DNA from: Clostridiales bacterium Firm_13
GTDB taxonomy: Bacteria; Bacillota; Clostridia; Saccharofermentanales; Saccharofermentanaceae
Length of the DNA: 64,000 bases
Reading direction: 5' to 3'
Assembly: GCA_001603035.1 (NCBI GenBank)
Contig: LVAS01000004.1
Coordinates: 38,094-102,093, forward strand
The translations under genes were made by a program, and so were the position numbers. Under the pieces are notes generated by a model. It did not search any database. It saw only the letters and a program-made list of their open reading frames with translations, and had not been told where the DNA came from. This document shows, piece by piece, positions 8,149 through 16,601 of this stretch. The first letter of the stretch is position 1. Every line of letters starts with the position of its first letter.

Positions 8149-8844
8149 ATGATTACAGACTATTCTTCCTTTCTTAAAGCACTTTCCGAAGCCGGATTCT
8201 CGATGGGAGGAGGAAACTCCGAAGGAATCTATGCGGTCGTTCCTTGGAATTGGAACGAAGCGCCGCCGTATGAGACGCCCGTTCGCTGGCACACGGGCGA
8301 CCCCGATACCGATCCATGGGAGTGGAGAATGCGTGTTCTGGATGAACGTGACGATATCGCTTACGCCAAGGTCTTTTTTCGCAAAAGCGGCTATATCATG
8401 CGCGACTGGTACCCTCTTTTCCTCCGGCTGCGCCGACACGGAAAGGACTTTCAGCAGACCTATTCCGAAGGAACGATTAGCCGCGAAGCGAAAACGATCT
8501 ACGATCTGATCGCGCAATACGATGCGCTTCCCGTGCATGTAATCAAATCGATGGCCGGTTTTGGCAAAGAGTCGGCGTCGCAATTTGAACGTGCACTTAC
8601 CGATCTTCAAATGCGGATGTTTATCACGATGTGCGGGCGACAACAGAAGACCTCTCTGAAAGGAGAAGAATACGGATGGTCTTCGACTGTCTTTTGTACC
8701 GTCGGGACCTACTTCGGTGAGGGCATCGAAGAAGAGGCGATGCGTATCACGGAGGCATCGGCAAGAGAGCAAATCCGCGAGCGAATTCTGCTTCTATCTC
8801 CCGATGCTCCCGAGAAACGAATCGCCAAATTTCTCGGCGAATAA
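8149..8844 (+). CDS. AlkZ-related hypothetical protein
   Basis: 231 residues, soluble. The motifs FSMGGGN-x-EGIYA, NW-x-E-x-PPYETPVRWHTGD, WEWRMRVLDE and MCGRQQKxSxKGEEYGWSS resemble a clostridial family that databases call AlkZ-related, with distant similarity to winged-helix DNA glycosylases. I recall this family from its conserved wording only; activity is not established. A helical segment at ~105-165 (ALPVHVIKSMAGFGKE) looks like a winged-helix unit. The RBS GGGAGGC lies upstream of the ATG. Gene stands alone and is convergent with the aldo/keto reductase gene, 17 bp apart. Confidence 0.65.
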   Translation: MITDYSSFLKALSEAGFSMGGGNSEGIYAVVPWNWNEAPPYETPVRWHTGDPDTDPWEWRMRVLDERDDIAYAKVFFRKSGYIMRDWYPLFLRLRRHGKDFQQTYSEGTISREAKTIYDLIAQYDALPVHVIKSMAGFGKESASQFERALTDLQMRMFITMCGRQQKTSLKGEEYGWSSTVFCTVGTYFGEGIEEEAMRITEASAREQIRERILLLSPDAPEKRIAKFLGE

Positions 8845-8861
8845 AGCGAATCTTTCGATGT

Positions 8862-9782
8862 TTACGGTAAAGTATTCCCCGCGGAAACGTAGATCTCGTA
8901 CCATTCTTCACGCGTTAAGCGGATATCCGCCGCTTTCACGCAGTCGGCGAGACGCTCCGGATTCGTCGTGCCGGTGACCGGTTGCATGTGTGCCGGATGG
9001 CGGAGAAGCCATGCGATCGCAATCGTTGTCGAATTGACTCCATAGCGTTCGCCGATCGCGTCCAGTTTGGCGTTCAGGTCAGGAAACTTCGGACTCCCGA
9101 GGAAGACGCCTTCAAAGAAACCGTACTGAAACGGCGACCAGGGTTGGATCGTTATATCATGAATCCGACAATAATCGAGTACGCTCCCGTCCCGATTCAC
9201 CGCCTGGTCATCATTCATATTGACATGAATGCCCTGTGAAATCATATTCGCGTTGGTGATGCTGAGTTGGAGCTGATTCGCGACGATCGGTTGCCTTACG
9301 TATTTTTGGAGAAGGCTGATCTGCATCGGATTCTGATTGGAGACGCCGAAATGACGGACTTTTCCGCTTGATTCCAGTATGTCGAACGCTTCGGCGACTT
9401 CCTCCGGTTCGACGAGCGCGTCCGGACGGTGCAAAAGAAGAACATCGAGATAATCCGTCCGGAGACGACGAAGGCTTCCGTCGACCGATTCCAAGATGTG
9501 TTTTTTGGAGAAGTCAAACGAGATGCCCTTTCGGATGCCACATTTGGATTGCAGGAGGATTCTTTCGCGTACGGAGGGCGTCATACCGATTGCCTCGGAA
9601 AAAACGATCTCGCTTCTCTCTCTCCCGTAAATATCGGCGTGATCAAAGAAGTTAGCGCCTAAGTCTAACGCGGTTTGCACGAATCGTTCGGCCGCATCCT
9701 TTTCGAGGGCGTGTATACGCATACAGCCGACCGCCAGCACAGGGACCTGCAGGGTTCCGTTTCCGAGAGGTATCGTTCTCAT
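8862..9782 (-). CDS. Aldo/keto reductase
   Basis: 306 residues, a (beta/alpha)8 NADPH-dependent oxidoreductase of the YdhF-like subgroup. The catalytic tetrad can be placed: Asp and Tyr in FFDHADIYG, Lys in LLQSKCGI and His in LLLHRPD. The NADP-binding end is GTTNPERL near residue 275. RBS GGAGAAC precedes the ATG on the minus strand. It follows the VOC gene by 24 bp, and both should be transcribed from the MerR-type promoter at 10274-10304. A role in detoxifying reactive carbonyls fits the VOC neighbour and MerR control, but is inferred. Confidence 0.85.
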   Translation of the reverse strand: MRTIPLGNGTLQVPVLAVGCMRIHALEKDAAERFVQTALDLGANFFDHADIYGRERSEIVFSEAIGMTPSVRERILLQSKCGIRKGISFDFSKKHILESVDGSLRRLRTDYLDVLLLHRPDALVEPEEVAEAFDILESSGKVRHFGVSNQNPMQISLLQKYVRQPIVANQLQLSITNANMISQGIHVNMNDDQAVNRDGSVLDYCRIHDITIQPWSPFQYGFFEGVFLGSPKFPDLNAKLDAIGERYGVNSTTIAIAWLLRHPAHMQPVTGTTNPERLADCVKAADIRLTREEWYEIYVSAGNTLP

Positions 9783-9806
9783 GTTGTTCTCCTTTATTTC
9801 TGTCTT

Positions 9807-10193
9807 TTATCGTTCTTCAAAAAATTCAATGACTTCGCCGTCGGGTCCTGTCACAAACGCGTTGACGACCTCTTTATCATCAAGGTAACCCTGCCAAGGC
9901 GCATGACGGGATAAGGCACCCGCAGAAAGTGCGCGAGCATAGTCGGTCCGAGCGTCGGAGGACCGAATCGCAAGATGGGCCCACGGGATATTCGATTCGG
10001 TTCGTCCCTTGCCGGACGGCAGTAATTCGACGACAGCCCCGGGGGCGAGTTCGACGAGAATAATCTTACCTTCTCGATCGGCTGTGGGGAATTCGCGAAC
10101 GATTTTCCCTCCGAGCCCATCCCTATAAAAAGCTAGACTTCGATTCATATCCGCCACATAAAGACCGATGTGATGTAACCCTAAATATCCCAT
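9807..10193 (-). CDS. VOC (glyoxalase/bleomycin-resistance) family protein
   Basis: 128 residues, one typical VOC unit pair: LHHIGLYVADMNRSLAFYRDGLG at the N-terminus, ILVELAPGAVVELL in the middle, and TGPDGEVIEFFE at the end. Putative metal ligands are His in HHIG, Glu in AVVELL, His in WAHLAI and Glu in EVIEFF. Members include glyoxalase I, dioxygenases and resistance proteins; substrate unknown. It is the first gene of the two-gene minus-strand operon with the aldo/keto reductase. Confidence 0.85.
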   Translation of the reverse strand: MGYLGLHHIGLYVADMNRSLAFYRDGLGGKIVREFPTADREGKIILVELAPGAVVELLPSGKGRTESNIPWAHLAIRSSDARTDYARALSAGALSRHAPWQGYLDDKEVVNAFVTGPDGEVIEFFEER

Positions 10194-10241
10194 GGATCGG
10201 CTCCGTTTCTCTCTCTTTCGCGTTCGCCCGAATGTAGGGAA

Positions 10242-10269
10242 TTGACAACGCGAAATCCGACTCTATACT
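10242..10269 (+). promoter_or_regulatory. Sigma-70-type promoter of the merR gene
   Basis: TTGACA (10242-10247) and TATACT (10264-10269) with 16-bp spacing, about 100 bp upstream of the MerR start. The predicted transcription start (~10276) lies just before the MerR dyad at 10283-10300, so bound MerR would probably repress its own gene. Confidence 0.75.
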
Positions 10270-10273
10270 CAAA

Positions 10274-10304
10274 ATCATAAACCTTCACGTTAACTCTAAG
10301 TCAA
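10274..10304 (-). promoter_or_regulatory. MerR-type promoter with 19-bp spacer driving VOC-aldo/keto reductase
   Basis: On the minus strand TTGACT (10304-10299) and TATGAT (10279-10274) are exactly 19 bp apart, the over-long spacer typical of MerR-activated promoters. Inside the spacer sits the dyad CTT-N3-GTTAAC-N3-AAG (10283-10300), where a MerR dimer would bind and untwist the DNA. The divergent gene is a MerR regulator, so sequence and context agree. Confidence 0.85.
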
Positions 10305-10370
10305 CCCCCCGGATTCCGTCCGGAGATGGATTGCTGTCACGATTCGCCGAATTCGAGTCAGGAGGACGCC

Positions 10371-10766
10371 ATGCACTATTCGATCAGACAAGTGTCGGAG
10401 CAAACAGATTTAAGCGAACATGCTTTGCGCTTCTATGAGAAGGAAGGTCTCCTGCCTCCGATCGAACGCAGTCCGAGCGGAATTCGCCGTTACTCCGACG
10501 AAGATATGGAATGTCTCAACCTGATCTGCTGCCTCAAGAACACCGGGATGTCAATCCGGCAAATCAAAACATTTATGGAGTTATGTGCGAAAGGGCCCGA
10601 AACCCTGAAAGCGCGCTGCGAGATGCTTCGTGAGCATAAAGGAGCGGTCGAAGCGCAGATCGAGGAAATGAATCGGCATCTTATCAAGGTCACACACAAA
10701 ATCAGCTGTTTTACCGCGCAGTACGAAGAATATCGAGACGGCTGTAATAAAGGGATGTCGGATTAA
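10371..10766 (+). CDS. MerR-family transcriptional regulator
   Basis: 131 residues from the ATG at 10371, chosen because AGGAGG ends 5 nt upstream and the HTH begins directly (YSIRQVSEQTDLSEHALRFYEKEGLLPP). The winged-helix continues RRYSDEDMECLNLICCLKNTGMSI; a dimerisation coiled coil follows (residues ~75-115) and a short C-terminus. No metal-binding Cys cluster like that of MerR or CueR is seen; two isolated Cys occur near the C-terminus. It belongs to the AdhR/YyaN-like group that controls aldehyde or redox responses. The operator with a 19-bp spacer promoter lies in the divergent region. Confidence 0.88.
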   Translation: MHYSIRQVSEQTDLSEHALRFYEKEGLLPPIERSPSGIRRYSDEDMECLNLICCLKNTGMSIRQIKTFMELCAKGPETLKARCEMLREHKGAVEAQIEEMNRHLIKVTHKISCFTAQYEEYRDGCNKGMSD

Positions 10767-10787
10767 GGGTTCGCGTAAATCCACATC

Positions 10788-10816
10788 TGGAGTACCGATT
10801 GATCCGGCGGTATAAT
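10788..10816 (+). promoter_or_regulatory. Promoter candidate upstream of the GGDEF-hemerythrin gene
   Basis: TGGAGT (10788-10793) and TATAAT (10811-10816) with a 17-bp spacer, about 105 bp ahead of the ATG. The -10 is perfect, the -35 is poor. Confidence 0.45.
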
Positions 10817-10923
10817 GATCATGACGGAGCGATGACTGTAAGGGATCGACACCTTTAACCCGACCGAAACTGCTCAAATAGACGCCGCATTGTGTTCCGC
10901 GAAGTGCGCGGGCGGGGTGATGA

Positions 10924-13026
10924 ATGATGAAACGAATCCGGATCCCTTTCGATCGACTTATCCTCCTTCTGATTCTTGCAATATTTCTTCTGACTTCGGT
11001 CTTGCAAGTAAGTAAATTCTTCGGTCGCAATGATCTGATCTTTGACCGCCTGTTGAGTAGCGGGAGGACGGCTTCTGTCGAATACTATATCGGCGGTACT
11101 GCCGACTCGCCGGTCAGTACAGTTGCTACGGCCGAGGATACTTCGTTTACGACGGATCGCAAAGCGCTTTCGACACTGGAATCTCCGACCTGGATCCGTA
11201 TTCGAGTTCCCGATGTCTCCTCCGATTTGAATCGTGTCGTCTTTGTTCCGCATGAGTTTGTGAAGATGAGCCAGGCTTTTTGCTATTCGGGCGGCAAGTT
11301 AACAAGCCTGATCGTTGAGAATGACCATCTCTATCCGTTTATTCATCTGCCGGCAAGCCGGGATCCCGGCACTTACATTTATATGAAGTTTGATGATCTG
11401 GCGTCCCACTTCAATTTCTCTGTGCGCACGGACAGGGAAGATGTGTTCATCGGATACCAGCATGTCCTTTTGATGTACAGACTTTCCAATATTGCGATTG
11501 TAGCGGTTATTTTTATCGTTAACCTCGCGTTCTATCGGATGGATCACTATCGGGATCATCTGATTCATTCGATCATGCTGATTTCGACCACGAATATACT
11601 ATTCCAGATCTCGGGTATCCAGAAGCTGCTTGTAGGATTCAACGACGCGGGATACAGCTATATCTGGGGCCTGGTCACGAGCCTCTCCGCGGTGTTTTTC
11701 TTGTATACGTATTTTGGCGTTGATAAAATGTCCAAATTCCTTCGGTACTCTTTCCGGACGATCATTTTGCTGAATATCGGTCTCCTGATCGCGGTGAATT
11801 TGATACGCAATCTCTCGTTCATCTCCAACGAGTTCTCGGTTCTTCTTCTCGTGATCTGCGCCGCCGGGCTGTTTGTGTCGGCGTATGCGATCCTTCGAAT
11901 ACGAGAGATTACCGCTCCGTTCGCGTTCGGGATGCTCTTCCTTTTTCTCGGAACGGGAATCTATGTCCTCGCGACCTTCGGGTATATCTCGTGGAATGAC
12001 TTTACCGCGAATGCCATCTTTGCGGCGGCGGCGGTGGAGGCCGTGCTCTTTACGATCGGAATCTTCGGAAAGAGCAAGTTGGAACAGAAGCGGATTCAGG
12101 AACTTGAAACGGAAGTCGCGACAGACCCTCTTACGGGACTTCGCAATCGACTCTATTTCGAGCGAACTGAAATTCCTCACATCGAAGAAGAAGAGAAGGC
12201 GGGAACCCCAACTTCCTTTCTTATGATGGACATTGACCACTTCAAATTGATCAACGATACCTACGGCCATGCAGGCGGCGACAAGGTGCTGCAGGAATTG
12301 GCGCAAATCCTCCACGAGAATCTCCGCGATCAAGACATCAGCATGCGATGGGGCGGAGAAGAATTCCTGATTACGTTAAGGAATACGAGTCTTCACAAGG
12401 CTTCTCTCACCGCGGAAAAGATTCGCGGCGCCGTCGAAAGTCATAGGTTTGGAGGAATCGGGAAGGTGACCGTCAGTATCGGTATCGCCGAAAAAGTAAA
12501 AGGAGAGTCCTTCGAAGACTGTATTCGGCAGGCGGACGATGCGATGTACCAAGCCAAGAAGCAGGGTCGGAATCGAGTTGCGGTCGCTTTTGAAGGCAAT
12601 GCGCCGATCCGGATTAAGTGGAGTAATCTTCTCGCCTGCGGTAACCCGATTATCGATGCGGAACATCGTGAGTTACTCGCACTGATGAACGCCGCGATTG
12701 AGGCTAATTTTGAACAGAATGAGAAAGGTCGCTTCCCCGGTGTACTTGAGAAGATTCTTGCCCGATCCGCCGAGCATTTTCAGCATGAGGAGGCGATCCT
12801 GCGGGCGGCAATCTATCCGGAACTCGAAGAGCACTGTCGCATGCACGGGAAGATTCTTGCGGATGCCGAGTCCTTGCGCACCGAAATCATACGCGGTGAG
12901 AAGACCCCCGCCGATGCCGTTGAATTTCTTGTGAATCGGCTTGTGATGGGGCACCTCATCTCCGATGACATTCGCTACTTCTCTTATCTTCACGGAGAAG
13001 AGATATCCTCGAAAGAAGAACAGTGA
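10924..13026 (+). CDS. 7TM receptor-type diguanylate cyclase with C-terminal hemerythrin domain
   Basis: 700 residues. Order: N-terminal membrane helix (~11-28), an extracytoplasmic region (~30-180) resembling 7TMR-DISM ligand domains, seven hydrophobic helices (~180-390), a short coiled coil, a GGDEF domain (~400-555), and a hemerythrin-like domain (~565-690). The active site reads RWGGEEF (GGEEF, competent) and an RDQD inhibitory site lies exactly five residues before it, so c-di-GMP feedback is likely. Hemerythrin ligands are present: His in DAEHRE, His/Glu in HFQHEEAIL, His in CRMHGKIL and His/Asp in GHLISDD. It would make c-di-GMP in response to an outside ligand and to oxygen, NO or iron redox. 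The next gene overlaps its stop by 4 bp. Confidence 0.85.
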   Translation: MMKRIRIPFDRLILLLILAIFLLTSVLQVSKFFGRNDLIFDRLLSSGRTASVEYYIGGTADSPVSTVATAEDTSFTTDRKALSTLESPTWIRIRVPDVSSDLNRVVFVPHEFVKMSQAFCYSGGKLTSLIVENDHLYPFIHLPASRDPGTYIYMKFDDLASHFNFSVRTDREDVFIGYQHVLLMYRLSNIAIVAVIFIVNLAFYRMDHYRDHLIHSIMLISTTNILFQISGIQKLLVGFNDAGYSYIWGLVTSLSAVFFLYTYFGVDKMSKFLRYSFRTIILLNIGLLIAVNLIRNLSFISNEFSVLLLVICAAGLFVSAYAILRIREITAPFAFGMLFLFLGTGIYVLATFGYISWNDFTANAIFAAAAVEAVLFTIGIFGKSKLEQKRIQELETEVATDPLTGLRNRLYFERTEIPHIEEEEKAGTPTSFLMMDIDHFKLINDTYGHAGGDKVLQELAQILHENLRDQDISMRWGGEEFLITLRNTSLHKASLTAEKIRGAVESHRFGGIGKVTVSIGIAEKVKGESFEDCIRQADDAMYQAKKQGRNRVAVAFEGNAPIRIKWSNLLACGNPIIDAEHRELLALMNAAIEANFEQNEKGRFPGVLEKILARSAEHFQHEEAILRAAIYPELEEHCRMHGKILADAESLRTEIIRGEKTPADAVEFLVNRLVMGHLISDDIRYFSYLHGEEISSKEEQ

Positions 13027-13589
13027 GAGATCCGGCGCGGCGTGCCTTGCGCCGAAGACCGGTCCTTATGACGGAACGCCTGATTTTGCGACATTTACGC
13101 CGCCGCGATCTTCCGTCGCTCTATTTAATTCTTTGCGATGACGAAGTCATGTATGCCTATAACGGCGCATTCAGTAAGCGAGAAGCCCGCGCGTGGTTCA
13201 ATAAACAGCGCGTTCGATATAGGCGGACCGGTTTGGGGCTTTGGGCGGTTGTTCTTCGAGAAACGGGCGAGATGATCGGCCAATGCGGCCTGACGCGACA
13301 GCCGGCAGGCGATCGGGAGGTTCTCGAGATCGGCTATCTACTCGCTCGCAAATACTGGCATCGCGGATACGCCGTCGAAGCGGCGGGTGCATGCCGGGAC
13401 TTTGCCTTTCATACCCTGCATGCTCCTTTTGTCTGCTCGATTATACGAGATACCAACACCGCATCGCAGAAGGTTGCGCTGCGGATCGGCATGCGTCGCG
13501 AAAGTGAATTTGTCAAACACGATCGAGGAATCGACATGCTACATTATCTCTATCTCATGACCGCCGACGATTACCAAAGACTGTGCTGA
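13023..13589 (+). CDS. GNAT-family N-acetyltransferase (RimJ/RimL-like)
   Basis: 188 residues from a GTG that overlaps the upstream stop (GTGA). The core starts MTERLILRHLRRRDLPSLY, typical of Acetyltransf_3 proteins that acetylate ribosomal-protein or small-molecule amines. The acetyl-CoA site is in the segment EIGYLLARKYWHRGYAVEA, and the C-terminal NTASQKVALRIGMRRESEF pattern is also standard. An internal ATG at 13068 would give a shorter protein starting MTERLIL. Substrate unknown; translational coupling to the diguanylate cyclase may be accidental. Confidence 0.82.
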   Translation: MRDPARRALRRRPVLMTERLILRHLRRRDLPSLYLILCDDEVMYAYNGAFSKREARAWFNKQRVRYRRTGLGLWAVVLRETGEMIGQCGLTRQPAGDREVLEIGYLLARKYWHRGYAVEAAGACRDFAFHTLHAPFVCSIIRDTNTASQKVALRIGMRRESEFVKHDRGIDMLHYLYLMTADDYQRLC

Positions 13590-13728
13590 ACCTCCGATTT
13601 TTTGTGCGCCCAAAACAGGAATATCCGTTACAATAACAGGATAGTAATTCTCTTAAACATCCGCCGGGGGGCGGAGGGTGTCCGGTTCTCGGATTCCGAG
13701 CACATCGGAAAGAGGAATAGGGGTTGTC

Positions 13729-14625
13729 ATGAAGAATCGTCAATTACGGTCCAATCTTATTCTGTTTTTAACGGCGATCATATGGGGCTTCGCGTTTGTC
13801 GCGCAGAGCGTCGGAATGAAATATGTCGGCGCCTTTACCTTCAACGGAATCCGATTCCTTCTCGGCGCCGTCTCTCTCTTACCGCTTCTCCTTTTCTTAA
13901 AGAGCAAGAAATCGACCGACGCTCCGGCTGTATCTCGTCGACGCGTGATCGGTTCCGGCGCTGCGGCGGGGACGGTCTTATTTCTGGCGGCCACGCTGCA
14001 ACAAGCGGGGCTTGCCTATACATCGGCAGGTAAGGCGGCTTTTCTTACGGGACTCTACATCATCCTTGTACCGATCCTCGGGATCTTTCTCCGACATAAG
14101 GCGGAGATAAATACATGGATCGGCGTCGTACTCGCCGTTCTCGGGCTTTACTTACTCAGTGTCAAAGGCGATTTCTCGGTCGAGTTCGGCGATCTGCTCG
14201 AGATCATCGGCGCTTTCTTCTGGGCGATTCATATTCTGTTAATTGATCGATTTACCAAGAAGATGGATGCGATTTCACTTTCGTTTGTTCAGTTTCTGAT
14301 GTGTTCGGTACTTAGTATTGCCGCCGCGTTCCTTTTTGAGACCGTCTCCCTTCAGGGTATCTTTTCTGCGGGAGTGCCGATTCTCTACGGGGGACTTCTT
14401 TCGGTGGGAGTCGCTTACACCTTACAAGTCGTCGGACAGAAACATGCGAAGCCTTCCCATGCCGCAATCATTATGAGCCTCGAATCCGTTTTCGCGGCAA
14501 TCGGCGGAGCGATCCTCCTCCATGAGAATCTTGGCATTCGCGGGTATATCGGCTGTGCGCTGATGCTTGCGGGCATGGTGGTCACGCAGCTTCGCTTTCC
14601 CAAACGTGAGCAGGCAAAGGCATAA
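13729..14625 (+). CDS. DMT superfamily transporter (EamA family)
   Basis: 298 residues from the ATG at 13729. An upstream in-frame GTG at 13678 would add only polar residues before the first helix. Ten hydrophobic helices arranged as two EamA repeats (~8-140 and ~150-290) are visible; landmarks are ILFLTAIIWGFAFVAQ at the start and AIIMSLESVFAAIGGAILLHE in the second repeat, both typical of YdcZ/RhaT-like DMT exporters. It probably exports amino acids or other metabolites; direction and substrate are not readable. Gene stands alone, convergent with the reductase gene. Confidence 0.85.
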   Translation: MKNRQLRSNLILFLTAIIWGFAFVAQSVGMKYVGAFTFNGIRFLLGAVSLLPLLLFLKSKKSTDAPAVSRRRVIGSGAAAGTVLFLAATLQQAGLAYTSAGKAAFLTGLYIILVPILGIFLRHKAEINTWIGVVLAVLGLYLLSVKGDFSVEFGDLLEIIGAFFWAIHILLIDRFTKKMDAISLSFVQFLMCSVLSIAAAFLFETVSLQGIFSAGVPILYGGLLSVGVAYTLQVVGQKHAKPSHAAIIMSLESVFAAIGGAILLHENLGIRGYIGCALMLAGMVVTQLRFPKREQAKA

Positions 14626-14693
14626 CTGAGCAGCGCCGCATGTCTGTTGTATTCCTCGCGACGTATAGAATCAAGCACGATTCGACACAGAGG

Positions 14694-15389
14694 TTATAAC
14701 TTGATCCAACCCTTTTCAAGCCAATACCTGTTATCGACGGAGAGCGTCTTTTCCTTCGGTGCCAACATCTGGTGCATGGCTCTTGTCGCGGCGAAAAGGA
14801 ATCGGACTTTAATTCCCTTTCGTCCGGGGCGAAAAGAACGATAGCGTCGTGCCAACCGGCGTGCCTTTTTCACAATCTGATCTCGTCTCTTTGGAGACAG
14901 ATCTTTCCAATAAACACCCTCTAAGAGACCGATGCCCAATCGCTTTACGTCGGACACGCCGAGCCACCGAAGACTCGTTTGAATATCCTTCTGTGCGCCG
15001 CCGTTAAAAACTCCGATTGCGTCGGTCAGGATGACAGCTCTCTTTTTGAACATGCGGTCATCCGGTCGATGGACCATCCAGCGGACACAGAGATGATCGA
15101 GAAGAGATTTCATTTGGCCGGTCGTACGGAGAGCGTAGACGGGTGAGGTAAAGACAAGAAGATCCGCATTGAGAAGGGATTCCCAAATCGGAAGCACAAA
15201 GGCAGAATGAGGGCAATGCGCTTCACCTATCAGGAAACAGCTTTTACAGCCGCAACAGAAATGCGGTAAATCCTTGGGCAGATAGAACTCTGTGATCGTA
15301 TTTCCCGCTCGAAGCGAATCGAGAAAAGCCTCCTTGATCTTGTAGGTACAGCCCCGGACTTCGGTGCCGTTGATGACGGTGATTTTCAT
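14694..15389 (-). CDS. Flavodoxin-like NAD(P)H-dependent FMN reductase family protein
   Basis: 231 residues from the ATG at 15389, which has GAGG about 10 nt upstream and starts the fold directly (MKITVINGTEVRGCTYKIKE). The flavodoxin core includes DLLVFTSPVYALRTTGQMKSLLDH near residues 75-100, the usual FMN-contact segment of the NADPH-dependent FMN reductase/iron-sulfur flavoprotein group. A CCGCKSCFLIGEAHCPH cluster (residues ~47-63) has four to five Cys in a spacing like that in iron-sulfur flavoproteins (Isf), so a 4Fe-4S cluster is possible. It is 40 bp downstream of the TetR gene and likely in its operon. Confidence 0.8.
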   Translation of the reverse strand: MKITVINGTEVRGCTYKIKEAFLDSLRAGNTITEFYLPKDLPHFCCGCKSCFLIGEAHCPHSAFVLPIWESLLNADLLVFTSPVYALRTTGQMKSLLDHLCVRWMVHRPDDRMFKKRAVILTDAIGVFNGGAQKDIQTSLRWLGVSDVKRLGIGLLEGVYWKDLSPKRRDQIVKKARRLARRYRSFRPGRKGIKVRFLFAATRAMHQMLAPKEKTLSVDNRYWLEKGWIKL

Positions 15390-15429
15390 AGCGGTACTCC
15401 TCACTTCATAAAATATGATTGGTATGAGA

Positions 15430-16023
15430 TTACGATTGCGGCGAAGAAGGCGCGAACCCATCCAACAGCCCCGCGACCAATTTCTCGACAAAGGCATGTC
15501 GATCGACTGTCTTTTGCATATCAAGCCGCAGCATACCCGGTATTATTTTCTTTCCCAGAAAGGCAGTCTGGAGAGCCGATGTCAGAAGGAATGCGATCCA
15601 GTTCTTCTCCTCAGTCGTACGATTCTCCTGCAATGCGAGCGCGAATCCTTTCTGCGATCTGGCAGAATTCGACTCCTCTGTATAATCGCCGTAATCGCCG
15701 AGAATCGAGATTCTCGAGATCGAGTCATTTTCGAAAAGAAAATCGAAGACCTGAACGGCCCAATCGGTCAAACGTTCCCGGTCATTACAATATGTCTTGT
15801 TGACCGATGCGAACCCGGATATGACCTGATTGATGATTCGTTGTACACAGATGGTTATGAGGTTCTCCTTAGTTTGAAAATGATAATTGACCAGACCGAC
15901 TCCGATACCGGCTCTTTCTGCGATCGCGCGAGTAGTGATCGCAGATATATTGCCGGCACTCTCTCGGATCAGTTCGGTGGTTATTCGGATAATTTTTTCC
16001 TTCCCTTTGGAATCTCTCTGCAT
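15430..16023 (-). CDS. TetR-family transcriptional regulator
   Basis: 197 residues from the ATG at 16023, preceded by GAGGGGG. The HTH is clear: ELIRESAGNISAITTRAIAERAGIGVGLVNYHFQTKENL. The variable C-terminal ligand domain (~60-195) gives no substrate hint. It is first in a minus-strand operon with the FMN-reductase-like gene. A palindromic operator covers its transcription start, so it most likely represses itself and the reductase until an inducer binds. Confidence 0.87.
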   Translation of the reverse strand: MQRDSKGKEKIIRITTELIRESAGNISAITTRAIAERAGIGVGLVNYHFQTKENLITICVQRIINQVISGFASVNKTYCNDRERLTDWAVQVFDFLFENDSISRISILGDYGDYTEESNSARSQKGFALALQENRTTEEKNWIAFLLTSALQTAFLGKKIIPGMLRLDMQKTVDRHAFVEKLVAGLLDGFAPSSPQS

Positions 16024-16116
16024 AACGCCCCCTCGAAGTTCTTGTTGTCTGCTATCGTCATATTCCGGGTGTGACAGAGACGGCTGATCGGTGACTGTCT
16101 GAATGAACTGAACAAT

Positions 16117-16137
16117 AAACTGAACGACGTTCAATTT
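16117..16137. promoter_or_regulatory. Palindromic TetR operator
   Basis: AAA-c-TGAAC-gac-GTTCA-a-TTT: arms TGAAC/GTTCA around a 3-bp centre, extended by AAA/TTT. This is the size and form of many TetR operators and lies directly over the predicted start of the TetR operon. Extra TGAAC/TGAAT half sites at about 16100-16110 may assist binding. Confidence 0.75.
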
Positions 16138-16139
16138 CC

Positions 16140-16167
16140 AGTATAGATGAGTCGAGCGACTTGTCAA
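16140..16167 (-). promoter_or_regulatory. Sigma-70 promoter of the TetR-reductase operon
   Basis: On the minus strand TTGACA (16167-16162) and TATACT (16145-16140) with 16-bp spacing, about 115 bp upstream of the TetR ATG. The predicted start of transcription falls near 16133, inside the palindrome at 16117-16137. Confidence 0.8.
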
Positions 16168-16283
16168 TACTAAGAGAGCCGGTTCGTCGGCATAAGGGAA
16201 GCATTGAAGTATCTGCTCAGTTTGTCTAAAAAAGACGTCCCGTCATGCTGATCTGGAGGTTTATGCCAATCAATAATTTCATT

Positions 16284-16297
16284 GGATAAAATTATCC
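16284..16297. repeat. 14-bp palindrome GGATAA-AA-TTATCC in the AT-rich border
   Basis: Perfect 6-bp arms around AA at the left edge of the AT-rich segment. The 16138-16358 stretch otherwise holds the TetR promoter and AT-rich sequence in which I see no convincing gene. Confidence 0.5.
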
Positions 16298-16358
16298 GTT
16301 ACTACTAGATTGCCACTAATTCGTTTATCTTTTCGTCATTAAACAATAGATAATAACG

Positions 16359-16601
16359 TTGACAAAAATATTCCCGGATGATAAAAATGAACTAGACTCA
16401 AAAAACTTTTTATGGAAAAGATTACAGTGCGCTTTAAAGAGCACAAAAGAGAACACAATAGAATCTCTTGTTAATGGATTGGCAAAGAACATGCCCGTTG
16501 CGGTGTTTTTTGCGCTAAACGATCGATTGAATAACACTGAAGTCTTTCGTCCAGACGGATCATCCTGGATACAAGATAGCTTTGAGCGGTATTGGGATTG
16601 A
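16359..16601 (+). CDS. Small hypothetical protein or gene remnant at the edge of the repeat segment
   Basis: 80 codons from a TTG without a clear Shine-Dalgarno sequence. The product is polar and mixed-charge (KIFPDDKNELDSKNF, NMPVAVFFALNDRLNN), without membrane segment or recognised family. Its stop codon is the first feature of the 180-bp direct repeat; the same junction (codon Asp then TGA TGA) occurs at the end of the second paralogue at 18025. It may therefore be the degraded 3' end of a further cassette rather than a working gene. Confidence 0.35.
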   Translation: MTKIFPDDKNELDSKNFLWKRLQCALKSTKENTIESLVNGLAKNMPVAVFFALNDRLNNTEVFRPDGSSWIQDSFERYWD

